In this document: positions 7,870 through 16,167 of the stretch, one piece after another
How the letters are laid out: every line of letters starts with the position of its first letter
Position numbering within the stretch: the first letter of the stretch is position 1
Assembly: GCA_900317905.1 (NCBI GenBank)
Contig: ONIN01000011.1
Span: 85,399-149,398, forward strand
DNA from: an uncultured Eubacteriales bacterium
GTDB taxonomy: Bacteria > Bacillota > Clostridia > Oscillospirales > Oscillospiraceae
Reading direction: 5' to 3'
Length of the DNA: 64,000 nucleotides
Notes under the pieces: generated by a model
What the model saw: only the letters and a program-made list of their open reading frames with translations
Databases searched by the model: none
What the model was told of the DNA's origin: nothing
Position numbers and translations under genes: made by a program

Positions 7870-10068
7870 ATGAAAAAAAGAGTGTGGAGCATCCTGCTTG
7901 TCCTGTGCATGATGCTGACGCTGATGCCGGTTGGAGCGTTTGCCTTCTCTACAGGTTATCCAAACACATATGTTAATTCTGGCACTCAGGCTGCGGACAT
8001 TGCTGGTGTAGCAAGAACTCAAATAGGATATGTAGAAACAAGCGGTAACCATACAAAATACAATTACTGGTACTACAATGGAAACGATACCAGTGCAGCA
8101 TGGTGTGCTATATTTATCAGCTGGTGTGCTGACCAAGCTGGAATTCCTACATCTATCATTGCAAAAAACGCGAGAGCAAGCGGATATACCACTTCAAATA
8201 TGAACAGCAATCCGTTTAGAGTGCCTGCTGTTTCTTTCAGCAACCGAATTCCCGCCGTTGGAGATATTGCTTTTATTGATAATTCGGGTGATAATAACTC
8301 TGATCATGTCGGCATCGTCATTGGAGTAGACGGAAACTATATTTATACAGCTGAAGGGAATTATTCAAACAAAGTTGCTAACAACAAATATGCTAGGTCC
8401 AACGGGAAACTGAATGGAACTAGTTCGACTCATATTGTATTTTTTGCAGTTCCAAATTATCAAAATACTACGCCCACCCCGACTCCGACGCCGAACCGCT
8501 TTCCTGACCCGGAGTTCTATCCGGATGACTTTTATGCTTACATCGTGGTGGAAAAGCCCTGGAAGAGCCTTGGCGTCAACGGCTACAATGTTGAGATCAC
8601 TGACACCGGCAGATCTGATCCCAGAGAGATCTGGCATTTTGTCCGCCTGTCCTCCGGACGTTACCATATCATCAATGAATACAACGGCCTGTATTTGAAC
8701 TGCGACAACGCAGGTACATGGAATGGCACAAACGTCAATGTGTGGAATTACACCGGGGATCTGGCTCAGGAGTGGTGGCATTACTATAACTATGATGGCT
8801 GGTATTCCTATCTGACGCCCGGCACCTGCGAAAAGGTCATTGATGCGGACAATGAAAACCTCGGAAAAGGCAGCAATGCCCAGCTTTGGGATTTCAACGG
8901 CACGCCCGCGCAGCAGCTCAATATTTATAAACTAACCCAGGATGGCGTCAACTACCAGAAGCCTGGTCGCCCGGATGCCAGCAATCTGATCGGAGATTCA
9001 GGCTTCCAGCAAGGGAAGGAGAGCACCCTCACATGGAACGCTTCTCCCGATAAAGGCAGCTATGACGAGCGCGATTACGAGGTTCGGATTTATGACAGCA
9101 ATCAGAACCTGATTCAAACCATCGGCAGCCTCGGAAGCGCAACCTCCTGTAAGTACACCTTCAATGCCGCCGGGACTTATTACGTCGAGGTCACTGCGAT
9201 CAACACCATGTTCGAGAATTACTCCACAGCTGGAAATCGTACAGCAGTACAGGTGAAGCTTCCAGGCGTTACCATCGCTTCTCAGCCGCAGAATTATGTG
9301 GGGAAGGCGAATTCGACTGCCTCCTTTACGGTTGCAGCCGAGGGTGACGGACTCACCTATCAGTGGCAGATCAGCGATGACGGTGGAAAGACCTGGAGCA
9401 ACAGCTCTGTGAAGAATCCGAAATACTCCACCAAGCTCACTGAAGCCAAGGATGGCCGTATGGTGCGCTGCATCGTCACTGATCAGTACGGCAGCTCCGT
9501 TACCAGCGATGCCGCTACCATGAAGTTCCAGAAGGAGCTGAGCATCACCACCCAGCCGAAGAATACTACCGGCAAGGAAGGCACCACCGCGAAGTTCACG
9601 GTCAAAGCCGTTGGTGACGGCCTTACCTACCAGTGGCAGTACAGCGACAACGGCGGCCAGAGCTGGAAAAACAGCTCCGTGAAGAACCCCAGCTACTCCA
9701 CCAAGCTGACCTCCGACAAGGACGGTCGGATGGTACGCTGCATGGTCACGGATCAGTATGGCAGCTTCGCGATCAGCGACGCCGCCACCATGAAGATATC
9801 CGACCTCGCCATCACCACCCAGCCGAAAAACTACGTTGGCAAGGTGAATTCCACCGCGAAGTTCACCGTCGCAGCTGAGGGCAACGGTCTTACCTACCAG
9901 TGGCAGATCAGCGATGACGGCTTCAACTGGGCCAACAGTTCCGTGAAAGCCGCCAGCTACTCCACCAAACTCACCACGGCGAAAAACGGCCGCATGGTCC
10001 GATGCATCGTCACGGACGCAAACGGCAACTCCGTCACCAGCAGCGCGGCCACCATGAAAATCGGATGA
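7870..10068 (+). CDS. Secreted CHAP amidase/peptidase with ricin-type lectin and three Ig-like repeats
   Basis: A 732-residue secreted protein. Residues 1-25 form a signal peptide. A CHAP domain follows, with the likely nucleophile Cys79 (AAWCAIF) and His146 (SDHVGIV), consistent with peptidoglycan amidase or endopeptidase activity. A Pro-Thr linker near 200 leads to a ricin B-type beta-trefoil (about 215-355, QxW-like LWDFNGT and EWWHYY motifs). A fibronectin-like segment and three 90-residue Ig-like repeats follow from about 466, 558 and 646, each with YQWQ and GRMVRC. The AAGGGAG site fits the second ATG (7870), not the one at 7864. The first 600 bases are markedly AT-richer than the rest, suggesting the catalytic part was acquired separately. 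It probably acts on its own or other cell walls. Confidence 0.85.
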   Translation: MKKRVWSILLVLCMMLTLMPVGAFAFSTGYPNTYVNSGTQAADIAGVARTQIGYVETSGNHTKYNYWYYNGNDTSAAWCAIFISWCADQAGIPTSIIAKNARASGYTTSNMNSNPFRVPAVSFSNRIPAVGDIAFIDNSGDNNSDHVGIVIGVDGNYIYTAEGNYSNKVANNKYARSNGKLNGTSSTHIVFFAVPNYQNTTPTPTPTPNRFPDPEFYPDDFYAYIVVEKPWKSLGVNGYNVEITDTGRSDPREIWHFVRLSSGRYHIINEYNGLYLNCDNAGTWNGTNVNVWNYTGDLAQEWWHYYNYDGWYSYLTPGTCEKVIDADNENLGKGSNAQLWDFNGTPAQQLNIYKLTQDGVNYQKPGRPDASNLIGDSGFQQGKESTLTWNASPDKGSYDERDYEVRIYDSNQNLIQTIGSLGSATSCKYTFNAAGTYYVEVTAINTMFENYSTAGNRTAVQVKLPGVTIASQPQNYVGKANSTASFTVAAEGDGLTYQWQISDDGGKTWSNSSVKNPKYSTKLTEAKDGRMVRCIVTDQYGSSVTSDAATMKFQKELSITTQPKNTTGKEGTTAKFTVKAVGDGLTYQWQYSDNGGQSWKNSSVKNPSYSTKLTSDKDGRMVRCMVTDQYGSFAISDAATMKISDLAITTQPKNYVGKVNSTAKFTVAAEGNGLTYQWQISDDGFNWANSSVKAASYSTKLTTAKNGRMVRCIVTDANGNSVTSSAATMKIG

Positions 10069-10087
10069 TCTCGAATCCTAACATGTT

Positions 10088-10124
10088 CCTCCCTCTGTAT
10101 CAACCGCAGAGGGAGGATTTTATG
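10088..10124 (+). terminator. Rho-independent terminator after the CHAP gene
   Basis: CCTCCCTCTG (10088-10097) pairs with CAGAGGGAGG (10107-10116), then ATTTTAT. Confidence 0.8.
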
Positions 10125-10163
10125 TTAACCAATCCGAAATCACAGCCGGCTCAAAATTTCCTG

Positions 10164-10192
10164 TTGTAAAACTGGGAAAAATCAGATATAAT
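10164..10192 (+). promoter_or_regulatory. Sigma-A promoter for DUF1934-argS
   Basis: TTGTAA (10164-10169), 17-base spacer, TATAAT (10187-10192), about 37 bases before the first gene. Confidence 0.7.
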
Positions 10193-10228
10193 ATATGACC
10201 GATATTCTATTTGTTGAGTTGGGAATTT

Positions 10229-10678
10229 ATGAAAGACGTAATGATTCAAATCACCGCGGCCCAGTCCGACGCGGAACAGAACCGGGACGAGCTGGCGGAA
10301 TTCTCCACCGAGGGGCGGTACGAATTCGAGGACGGCTCCGGCGTCATCATCTATCTGGAGAGCGAGCTCACCGGCATGGAGGGGACGGAGACCACCATCC
10401 GCTTCCGGCCGGACGGCGCGGTGCTTTCGAGAGTCGGCACCCTGACCGGGCAGATGGACTTCACCCCGGGGGAGCGGAACACGTTTTTATATGAGACCCC
10501 TTACGGCAGCTCCACCGTGGGGCTCCAGACCCAGCGGTACAACGCGGCCCTGAACGAGCAGGGCGGCACCCTGGAAATCGAATACGTGGTGGATTTTGAC
10601 CACGCCTTCGTCGGCACGAACACACTGCACATCACCATACAGGAACAGAGAGGGAACGAACATGGCAAACAGGATTGA
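10229..10678 (+). CDS. DUF1934 family protein (YwiB-like)
   Basis: A 149-residue cytosolic protein of the DUF1934 beta-barrel family, like YwiB of Bacillus subtilis, with repeated beta strands and no membrane segment. In B. subtilis ywiB also lies next to argS, and here the gene overlaps argS by 17 bases, so the pairing is conserved. The function of the family is unknown. The ATG at 10229 is chosen with a weak GGGA upstream; an in-frame TTG at 10211 is an alternative. Confidence 0.8.
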   Translation: MKDVMIQITAAQSDAEQNRDELAEFSTEGRYEFEDGSGVIIYLESELTGMEGTETTIRFRPDGAVLSRVGTLTGQMDFTPGERNTFLYETPYGSSTVGLQTQRYNAALNEQGGTLEIEYVVDFDHAFVGTNTLHITIQEQRGNEHGKQD

Positions 10679-12359
10679 ACAGGCAAAGCAGGCGCTGGAT
10701 CAGCTGATCCGCAATGCATATACGAAGGCTGCCGAGGCGGGCGAGCTGCCCGAGGGCGCTGTCTTGAACGGCTCCGTGGAGCAGCCGAAGGATTCCGCCA
10801 ATGGCGACTTCGCGGCGAACCACGCCATGGCATCGGCCAAGGTGCTGCACGCTGCTCCGAGAAAGATCGCCGAGAGCATCGCCGCCCACATGGATCTCAG
10901 CGACAGCTGGTTTTCCTCTGTGGAGATCGCCGGCCCCGGCTTTCTGAACTTCCGTCTCAGCGAGAAGTGGTACGCCGACGTGCTGGCCTCTGTGGAGGCG
11001 GAGGGCGCCGACTTCGGCCGCAGCGACGAGAGAAAGAAGGAGCGGGTCATGGTGGAGTTCGTCTCCGCCAATCCCACCGGCCCCATGACCATCGGCAACG
11101 CCCGCGGCGGCGTACTGGGCGACGCGCTGAGCTCTGTTCTGGACTACGCCGGCTACGACGTGTGGAGAGAGTTCTACGTCAACGACGCCGGCAACCAGGT
11201 GGACCTGTTCGGCAAGAGCATCGAGGCTCGCTACCTGCAGCTGCTGCAGGGGGAGGACAGCGTGGAGTTCCCGGACAACGGCTACCACGGCGACGACATC
11301 AAGGCCCTGGCGAAGATGATCGCCGACAAGGACGGGGACAAGTACCTCGCAATGGACTCTGAGGAGCGCCGCAAGGCCTTCACGGAATTTGGTCTGCCCT
11401 ATAACATCGAGAGAATGCAGAAGGATCTGGAGCGCTACCGCATCCACTTCGACCAGTGGTTCCTGGAGAGCAGCCTCCACAAATCCGGTTACGTGGCCGA
11501 GACCGTGCAGCTGCTCACCGACGCGGGCCTGACCTACGAGCAGGACGGCGCCCTCTGGCTGAAGAACACCGACCTCGGCGCCGACAAGGACGAGGTGCTG
11601 CGCCGCTCCAACGGCTTCTACACCTACTACGCCGTGGATGTGGCCTATCACAGAAACAAATTCATCGAGCGCGGCTTCGACCGGGTCATCGACGTCTGGG
11701 GCGCCGACCACCACGGCCACGCGGTGCGCTTCGCCGCCACCATGAAGGCGGAGGCGCTGGGTCTGGAGGATCGGAAGCTGGACTTCCTGATCATGCAGAT
11801 GGTGCGCCTGGTCCGCGGCGACGAGGTGGTGAAGGTCTCCAAGCGTACCGGCAAGGCCCTGACCCTGGCGGATCTCATGGACGAGATCGGCGTGGACGCC
11901 TGCCGCTTCTTCTTCAACGCCAAGCCCGACACACATCTGGAGTTCGATCTGGATCTTGCGGTCAGAGAGGACAGTGAGAACCCGGTCTATTACGTCCAGT
12001 ATGCCCATGCCAGAATCTGCACGCTGATCGCCGCTCTGGCGGAGGCGGGCCACGCAGTTCCTGAGACCGCGAAGATCGACGTCACCGCTCTGGAGACCGA
12101 GCAGGAGAAGGCGCTCATGAAGCAGATCGCCGCCCTGCCGGAGGAGATCGAGACCGCCGCCAGAGATTACGATCCCAGCCGGATCAACCGCTACGCCATC
12201 GAGCTGGCGGCACGGTTCCACCGGTTCTACAACGCCTGCCGCATCAAGGACGCCGAGGAGCCCATCCTCTCCGCCCGTCTGAAGCTGGCCGACACCACCA
12301 GACAGGTGCTGGAAAACGCCCTGACCATCATCGGCGTCACCGCACCCGAAAAAATGTAA
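10662..12359 (+). CDS. argS: Arginyl-tRNA synthetase
   Basis: A 565-residue class I synthetase that charges tRNA-Arg. It has the N-terminal Add-1 domain (about 1-100), a Rossmann core starting NPTGPMTIGNARGG, a KVSKRTGKALTLADL element in the KMSKS position, and a C-terminal DALR anticodon-binding domain. The HIGH-equivalent reads TIGN, with Thr in the place of the first His. AGAGAGGGA precedes the ATG at good spacing. It is translationally coupled to the DUF1934 gene. A GC hairpin without a T run follows. Confidence 0.95.
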   Translation: MANRIEQAKQALDQLIRNAYTKAAEAGELPEGAVLNGSVEQPKDSANGDFAANHAMASAKVLHAAPRKIAESIAAHMDLSDSWFSSVEIAGPGFLNFRLSEKWYADVLASVEAEGADFGRSDERKKERVMVEFVSANPTGPMTIGNARGGVLGDALSSVLDYAGYDVWREFYVNDAGNQVDLFGKSIEARYLQLLQGEDSVEFPDNGYHGDDIKALAKMIADKDGDKYLAMDSEERRKAFTEFGLPYNIERMQKDLERYRIHFDQWFLESSLHKSGYVAETVQLLTDAGLTYEQDGALWLKNTDLGADKDEVLRRSNGFYTYYAVDVAYHRNKFIERGFDRVIDVWGADHHGHAVRFAATMKAEALGLEDRKLDFLIMQMVRLVRGDEVVKVSKRTGKALTLADLMDEIGVDACRFFFNAKPDTHLEFDLDLAVREDSENPVYYVQYAHARICTLIAALAEAGHAVPETAKIDVTALETEQEKALMKQIAALPEEIETAARDYDPSRINRYAIELAARFHRFYNACRIKDAEEPILSARLKLADTTRQVLENALTIIGVTAPEKM

Positions 12360-12369
12360 TAAAATCACG

Positions 12370-12395
12370 AATGGCGCAGCTTTCGCTGCGCCATT
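12370..12395 (+). terminator. GC-rich hairpin after argS
   Basis: Perfect 11-base stem AATGGCGCAGC/GCTGCGCCATT with a TTTC loop. There is no T tract after it, so termination efficiency is doubtful. Confidence 0.5.
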
Positions 12396-12596
12396 CGCTT
12401 GCTGGGGATGGAGAAAAAGAAGAAAGAAAAAGATGGGGAAGCAATGAAAAAAAGCGGCTGCTTGTTGAGCACGGTTTGATTCTAAGGTTTCAACCTAAAG
12501 AAAACCTTAAAATTCCTTAACATGGTAGAGCATACACTATTTTTTCCCATTTGTCCAGCCCCTATTCCCATTTTTTACAATTTATTAATGAATGTA
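12396..12596. other. Intergenic region upstream of the glycine riboswitch promoter
   Basis: No gene is visible. It is purine-rich at first, then contains an imperfect hairpin TAAGGTTT/AAAACCTTA around 12482-12510 and AT-rich sequence. Confidence 0.5.
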
Positions 12597-12617
12597 TTAT
12601 ACGGGAAAACCGTATAA
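12597..12617. promoter_or_regulatory. Palindrome upstream of the riboswitch promoter
   Basis: TTATACGG and CCGTATAA form a perfect 8-base inverted repeat separated by GAAAA, ending 14 bases before the -35 box. It is an operator-like site for an unknown regulator. Confidence 0.45.
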
Positions 12618-12631
12618 TTGGAATTTTTTAC

Positions 12632-12660
12632 TTGACAAAACCCGGATATCGTGCAATAAT
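12632..12660 (+). promoter_or_regulatory. Sigma-A promoter for the riboswitch-AGCS transcript
   Basis: TTGACA (12632-12637), 17 bases, AATAAT (12655-12660). Confidence 0.75.
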
Positions 12661-12689
12661 ATCCAGCGAATTGAAAAACGTTTCCGTAG

Positions 12690-12806
12690 AAGCCTCCTGA
12701 ATGCGTATGCAGACCGGAGGGGGAGGAAGCTCTGGAGAATCCCGTTTTGGGCGGGTGCCGAAGGTGCAAGGCGAAGGCCGAATCTCTCAGGCAAAAGGAC
12801 AGAGCA
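12690..12806 (+). ncRNA. Glycine riboswitch (single aptamer)
   Basis: The aptamer proper runs from about 12725 to 12806. P1 is GCTCT (12729-12733) pairing with AGAGC (12801-12805). The conserved core includes GCCGAAGG and TCTCAGGCAAAAGGACAGAG. Only one full aptamer is present; a CCTCC/GGAGG hairpin just 5' (about 12692-12720) could be the ghost aptamer of singlet glycine riboswitches, which is an inference. It lies in the leader of a sodium:alanine/glycine symporter, a known target of this class, and is followed by an intrinsic terminator at 12851, so control by premature termination is likely. Confidence 0.9.
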
Positions 12807-12850
12807 GGCGTACAGTCGTACCGCGCTTGTTTTTTGTTACTCTTCAGAGT

Positions 12851-12879
12851 CGTTATCCATTGGGATAGCGGCTTTTTTC
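12851..12879 (+). terminator. Expression-platform terminator of the glycine riboswitch
   Basis: CGTTATCC (12851-12858) pairs with GGATAGCG (12863-12870, one G-U), then GCTTTTTT. It sits between the aptamer and the symporter start. Confidence 0.75.
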
Positions 12880-12921
12880 GTTGGAAAAGGCAAATCGGAA
12901 AAAAGTAAAGGAGCGAACACA

Positions 12922-14334
12922 ATGACATTTGCGGAGATTGTCACAGCAGTAGATAATTTTGCGTGGGGTCCGGTCATGCTGATCCTGCTGGTTGGTACGG
13001 GTCTGTATCTCAGCATCCGTTCCGGCTTCCTGCAGTTCACCAGATTCGGCTACGCCATGCGCAACACCATCGGCAAGATCTTCAAAAAGCAGACCGCCGG
13101 CAAGGGTGAGGTCACCCCGTTCCAGGCCATGACCACGGCCCTGGCGGGCACTGTCGGCACCGGCAACATCGCCGGCGTCACCGGCGCCATCTTCATCGGC
13201 GGCCCCGGCGCGGTGTTCTGGCTGTGGATCTCCGCCCTGGTGGGCATGGTCACCAAGTACTCCGAGGTCGTTCTCGCCGTCCGCTATCGTGAGCGGAACG
13301 AGGCGGGCGACTGGGTCGGCGGCCCCATGTACTACATCAAGAACGGTCTGGGCAAGAGCTGGACCTGGCTCTCCTACATCTTCGCCTTCTTCGGCATCAC
13401 CGCCTCCTTCGGCATCGGCAACACCACCCAGGTGGACTCCATTGCCACCGCCATCGGCACGGCGGTCAGCGCTTTCGGCGGCGACGCCTCCAACACCGTC
13501 TTCCGCATCGCCATCGGCGTTGTGGTGGCCGTCATCGTGGCCTTCGTCATCATCGGCGGCATCAAGCGCATCGGTGCGGTCACCGAGCGTCTGGTTCCGG
13601 CCATGGCGGTCATCTACATCATCGCGGCGCTGGTGGTGGTCTTCGGCAACATCGGCCAGATCGGCAACGTCCTGGGCGACATCTTCAAGGGCGCCTTCCA
13701 GCCCGCTGCGGTCTGCGGCGGCGCAGCCGGCGTGGCCATCATGACCACCATCCAGAAGGGCATCGCCCGCGGCGTGTTCTCCAACGAGGCGGGCCTCGGC
13801 TCCGCCCCCATCGCCCACGCCGCCACCTCCGAGACCGATCCCGTGAAGCAGGGCGTCTACGGCATCTTCGAGGTGTTCATGGACTCCATCGTCATCTGCA
13901 CGCTGACCTCTCTGGCACTGCTCATGGGCCTCTACGGTCAGGGCGCGGAGCTCACCTGGGGCCAGGGCGCCGGCTCCGAGATGGTCGTGCAGGCCTTCTC
14001 CGGCGTCTTCAGCGGCAAGGTCGCCGCCATCATCATCGCTGTGGGTCTGAGCCTCTTCGCCCTCTCCACGGTGCTCAGCTGGGCGCTGTACGGCTCCCGC
14101 TGCTGCGAGTTCCTCTTCGGCAAGATCGCTAAGCCCGCCACCATGGTCTACAAGGTCATCTTCTGCATCGTGCTGATCATCGGCTCCACTCTGGGCCTCG
14201 ACATCGTCTGGGACATCGGAGACGCCCTCAACGGCCTCATGGCCATCCCGAACCTGATCGCGCTGCTGCTGCTCTCGGGCACCACCATCAAGATCACCAA
14301 AGAGCACTTCTCCAACAAGGAGAACCTGAAATAA
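12922..14334 (+). CDS. Sodium:alanine/glycine symporter (AGCS family)
   Basis: A 470-residue membrane protein of the AGCS (AlsT/DagA) family with about eleven helices. It has the family block ALAGTVGTGNIAGVTGAI near residue 75 and GVFSNEAGLGSAPIAHAA near 288. It imports alanine and/or glycine with sodium. GGAG lies before the ATG; a much longer frame upstream runs through the riboswitch and is not coding. Control by the glycine riboswitch implies glycine is a substrate or that uptake is tuned to glycine supply. Confidence 0.93.
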   Translation: MTFAEIVTAVDNFAWGPVMLILLVGTGLYLSIRSGFLQFTRFGYAMRNTIGKIFKKQTAGKGEVTPFQAMTTALAGTVGTGNIAGVTGAIFIGGPGAVFWLWISALVGMVTKYSEVVLAVRYRERNEAGDWVGGPMYYIKNGLGKSWTWLSYIFAFFGITASFGIGNTTQVDSIATAIGTAVSAFGGDASNTVFRIAIGVVVAVIVAFVIIGGIKRIGAVTERLVPAMAVIYIIAALVVVFGNIGQIGNVLGDIFKGAFQPAAVCGGAAGVAIMTTIQKGIARGVFSNEAGLGSAPIAHAATSETDPVKQGVYGIFEVFMDSIVICTLTSLALLMGLYGQGAELTWGQGAGSEMVVQAFSGVFSGKVAAIIIAVGLSLFALSTVLSWALYGSRCCEFLFGKIAKPATMVYKVIFCIVLIIGSTLGLDIVWDIGDALNGLMAIPNLIALLLLSGTTIKITKEHFSNKENLK

Positions 14335-14348
14335 TCCAAATCAACAGC

Positions 14349-14385
14349 AAACGGCTCGCCGCAAATCCGCGGCGGGCCGTTTTTC
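14349..14385 (+). terminator. Rho-independent terminator after the AGCS gene
   Basis: ACGGCTCGCCGC (14351-14362) pairs with GCGGCGGGCCGT (14369-14380, one G-U), then TTTT. Confidence 0.88.
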
Positions 14386-14386
14386 A

Positions 14387-14415
14387 TTGACAGGGGGAGG
14401 GGAAACGGGTAAAAT
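14387..14415 (+). promoter_or_regulatory. Sigma-A promoter for the SLH-glycosidase gene
   Basis: TTGACA (14387-14392), 17 bases, TAAAAT (14410-14415), starting right after the preceding terminator. Confidence 0.7.
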
Positions 14416-14446
14416 CAAATTGAGAAATTAGGAAAGGAGAAATAAG

Positions 14447-16129
14447 ATGAAAAGATTGCTTACGATGTTTCTGGCAGTGCTGATGCTCTTCACGCTGGCG
14501 GTTCCGGCCGCGGCGGCGGAGCTGAAGGCCTTCAGCGATGTGAACAACAACAGCTGGTACGCCCCCTCGGTCTACGCTCTGGTGCAGAAGGGGATCATCA
14601 GCGGCAAGTCCGCGACCACTTTTGATCCGCAGGGGAACCTGACCCGCGCCGAGCTGATGAAAATGCTGGCCTGCTCCGTGAAAACCGGTGCGGAGCTTGC
14701 GGAATACGCGGCGGTCAAGAGCTTCTCGGACGTGTCTGCGGGAAGCTGGTATGCGTCCTATGTGAACTGGGCGGCTGCCAACGGGATCACCAACGGCTAC
14801 AGCGACGGCACCTTCGGACCCAACCGGGCGGTGACCCGGGCCGAGGCCGCCTCTCTGCTGGTGCGCTTCGCCCAGAAGACCGGCGTCTCCGATCTGGAGC
14901 CTGTGAAGGTAAAGACCACCTTCACCGACGACGCCAGGATCGCCGGCTGGGCCAAAGAGAACATCTACATCTGCCAGCAGGCGGGCATCTTCAGCGGCTA
15001 TCAGGACGGCAGCTTCCGGGGCGGGAACAACATCGTCCGCTCCGAGGCCGCGGCGGTGCTCTGCCGCCTCCATGGCATCGAGCCGCTGCCGAAGGAGCAG
15101 CTGCCCACGCCGCCGAAGCCTGAGACGGTCGCCGGCACCTTCCAGAAGACCGTGGCGGGCTACAGTGTCACCGGCATGGAGCTCAAGGGCTATCGCGCCG
15201 GCGTGATCCTGGCCAATGACCGGTTCTATCAGGTGGAGTCCGCTTCCTCCATGGTGCAGCGCTCCGGCGCGCCCATCGTCTGCAACGGCCCGTTCTTCAA
15301 CAACAACGGCGACCTGACCACCTACATCGCTGCGGTGGTGGACGGCAAGGCCCTGCGCATCGACAACGCCCACTATCCGAAAAAGTGCTACCTGGTCATT
15401 GACGAGAACGGCAACGCCTCCATGCAGTTTTTGAAGATCTGCCAGACCGCCAAGCTGGTGCAGAACGGGGAAGTGGTCTCCCGGTATGAAGAGGTGGGCT
15501 GCAACTTCGCCTTCGGGGACGCCGACGGCTCCCGCATGGTATTCACCAGCCTCTTTGGCGACAAGATCCCCGGCACCGTGAAGTGCGCCGCCGTCTGCGA
15601 CAAGAACGGCGTGGTCACCAGCGTCTTTGACTCCGACACCGCAAAGAGCGTCTCCATCCCCAAGGACGGCTTTGTCCTCTGCCAGCGCCATCGCCGGGAC
15701 GAGGGACAGGAATATAAATGGGACAAATTCTTCTCCGACTGCAAGGTGGGGGACACCATCCAGCTGGAGATCACCTATGAGGGCTCCACCGTGCAGAACA
15801 TCCGCACCGCCATCAGCGGCGGCCCCACGGTGGTGAAAAACGGTCAGCCCTACGGCGACGTCTCCACCTACAACGAAGAGGGCGTCACCGAGGTCGCGCT
15901 CTACAGCTCCAACGCGCCCCGCACGGGCATCGGCGTGAAGGCCGACGGCACCATCGTCATCGCCATCGCCACCTGCACCTTCCAGGGGCTCAGCCAGGTC
16001 ATGGCCGGTCTCGGCTGCCGGACTGCTATGGTGCTGGACGGCGGCGCCTCCACGGCCTTGTATGTGAACGGCGCCACGGTCTACGGCGCCGGACGCCTGC
16101 TGTCCCACATGCTGACCTTCTCCAAATAA
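14447..16129 (+). CDS. SLH-domain protein with phosphodiester glycosidase (NAGPA-like) domain
   Basis: A 560-residue exported protein. It has a signal peptide at 1-24, then three S-layer homology repeats (about 27-65, 88-130, 150-200, each ending in a TRAE/RSEA-type motif) that should hold it to the secondary cell-wall polymer. The C-terminal 300 residues match the phosphodiester glycosidase family (human NAGPA, DUF2233), with GPFFNNNG, RTGIGVKADG and the hallmark VLDGGASTALY. The family hydrolyses N-acetylglucosamine-1-phosphodiester or related sugar phosphodiester bonds, so teichoic-acid-like or glycoprotein substrates are plausible. It is monocistronic with its own promoter and terminator. 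Confidence 0.9.
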   Translation: MKRLLTMFLAVLMLFTLAVPAAAAELKAFSDVNNNSWYAPSVYALVQKGIISGKSATTFDPQGNLTRAELMKMLACSVKTGAELAEYAAVKSFSDVSAGSWYASYVNWAAANGITNGYSDGTFGPNRAVTRAEAASLLVRFAQKTGVSDLEPVKVKTTFTDDARIAGWAKENIYICQQAGIFSGYQDGSFRGGNNIVRSEAAAVLCRLHGIEPLPKEQLPTPPKPETVAGTFQKTVAGYSVTGMELKGYRAGVILANDRFYQVESASSMVQRSGAPIVCNGPFFNNNGDLTTYIAAVVDGKALRIDNAHYPKKCYLVIDENGNASMQFLKICQTAKLVQNGEVVSRYEEVGCNFAFGDADGSRMVFTSLFGDKIPGTVKCAAVCDKNGVVTSVFDSDTAKSVSIPKDGFVLCQRHRRDEGQEYKWDKFFSDCKVGDTIQLEITYEGSTVQNIRTAISGGPTVVKNGQPYGDVSTYNEEGVTEVALYSSNAPRTGIGVKADGTIVIAIATCTFQGLSQVMAGLGCRTAMVLDGGASTALYVNGATVYGAGRLLSHMLTFSK

Positions 16130-16133
16130 GCAA

Positions 16134-16167
16134 CAAGCTCGCACATTTCTGTGCGAGCTTGTTTTTA
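16134..16167 (+). terminator. Rho-independent terminator
   Basis: CAAGCTCGCACA (16134-16145), TTTC loop, TGTGCGAGCTTG (16150-16161), then TTTTT. Confidence 0.92.

Noticed and set aside
12592-12921. N-terminal extension of the AGCS symporter
   Set aside because: It would translate the promoter and glycine riboswitch; the ATG at 12922 starts the family-typical N-terminus.
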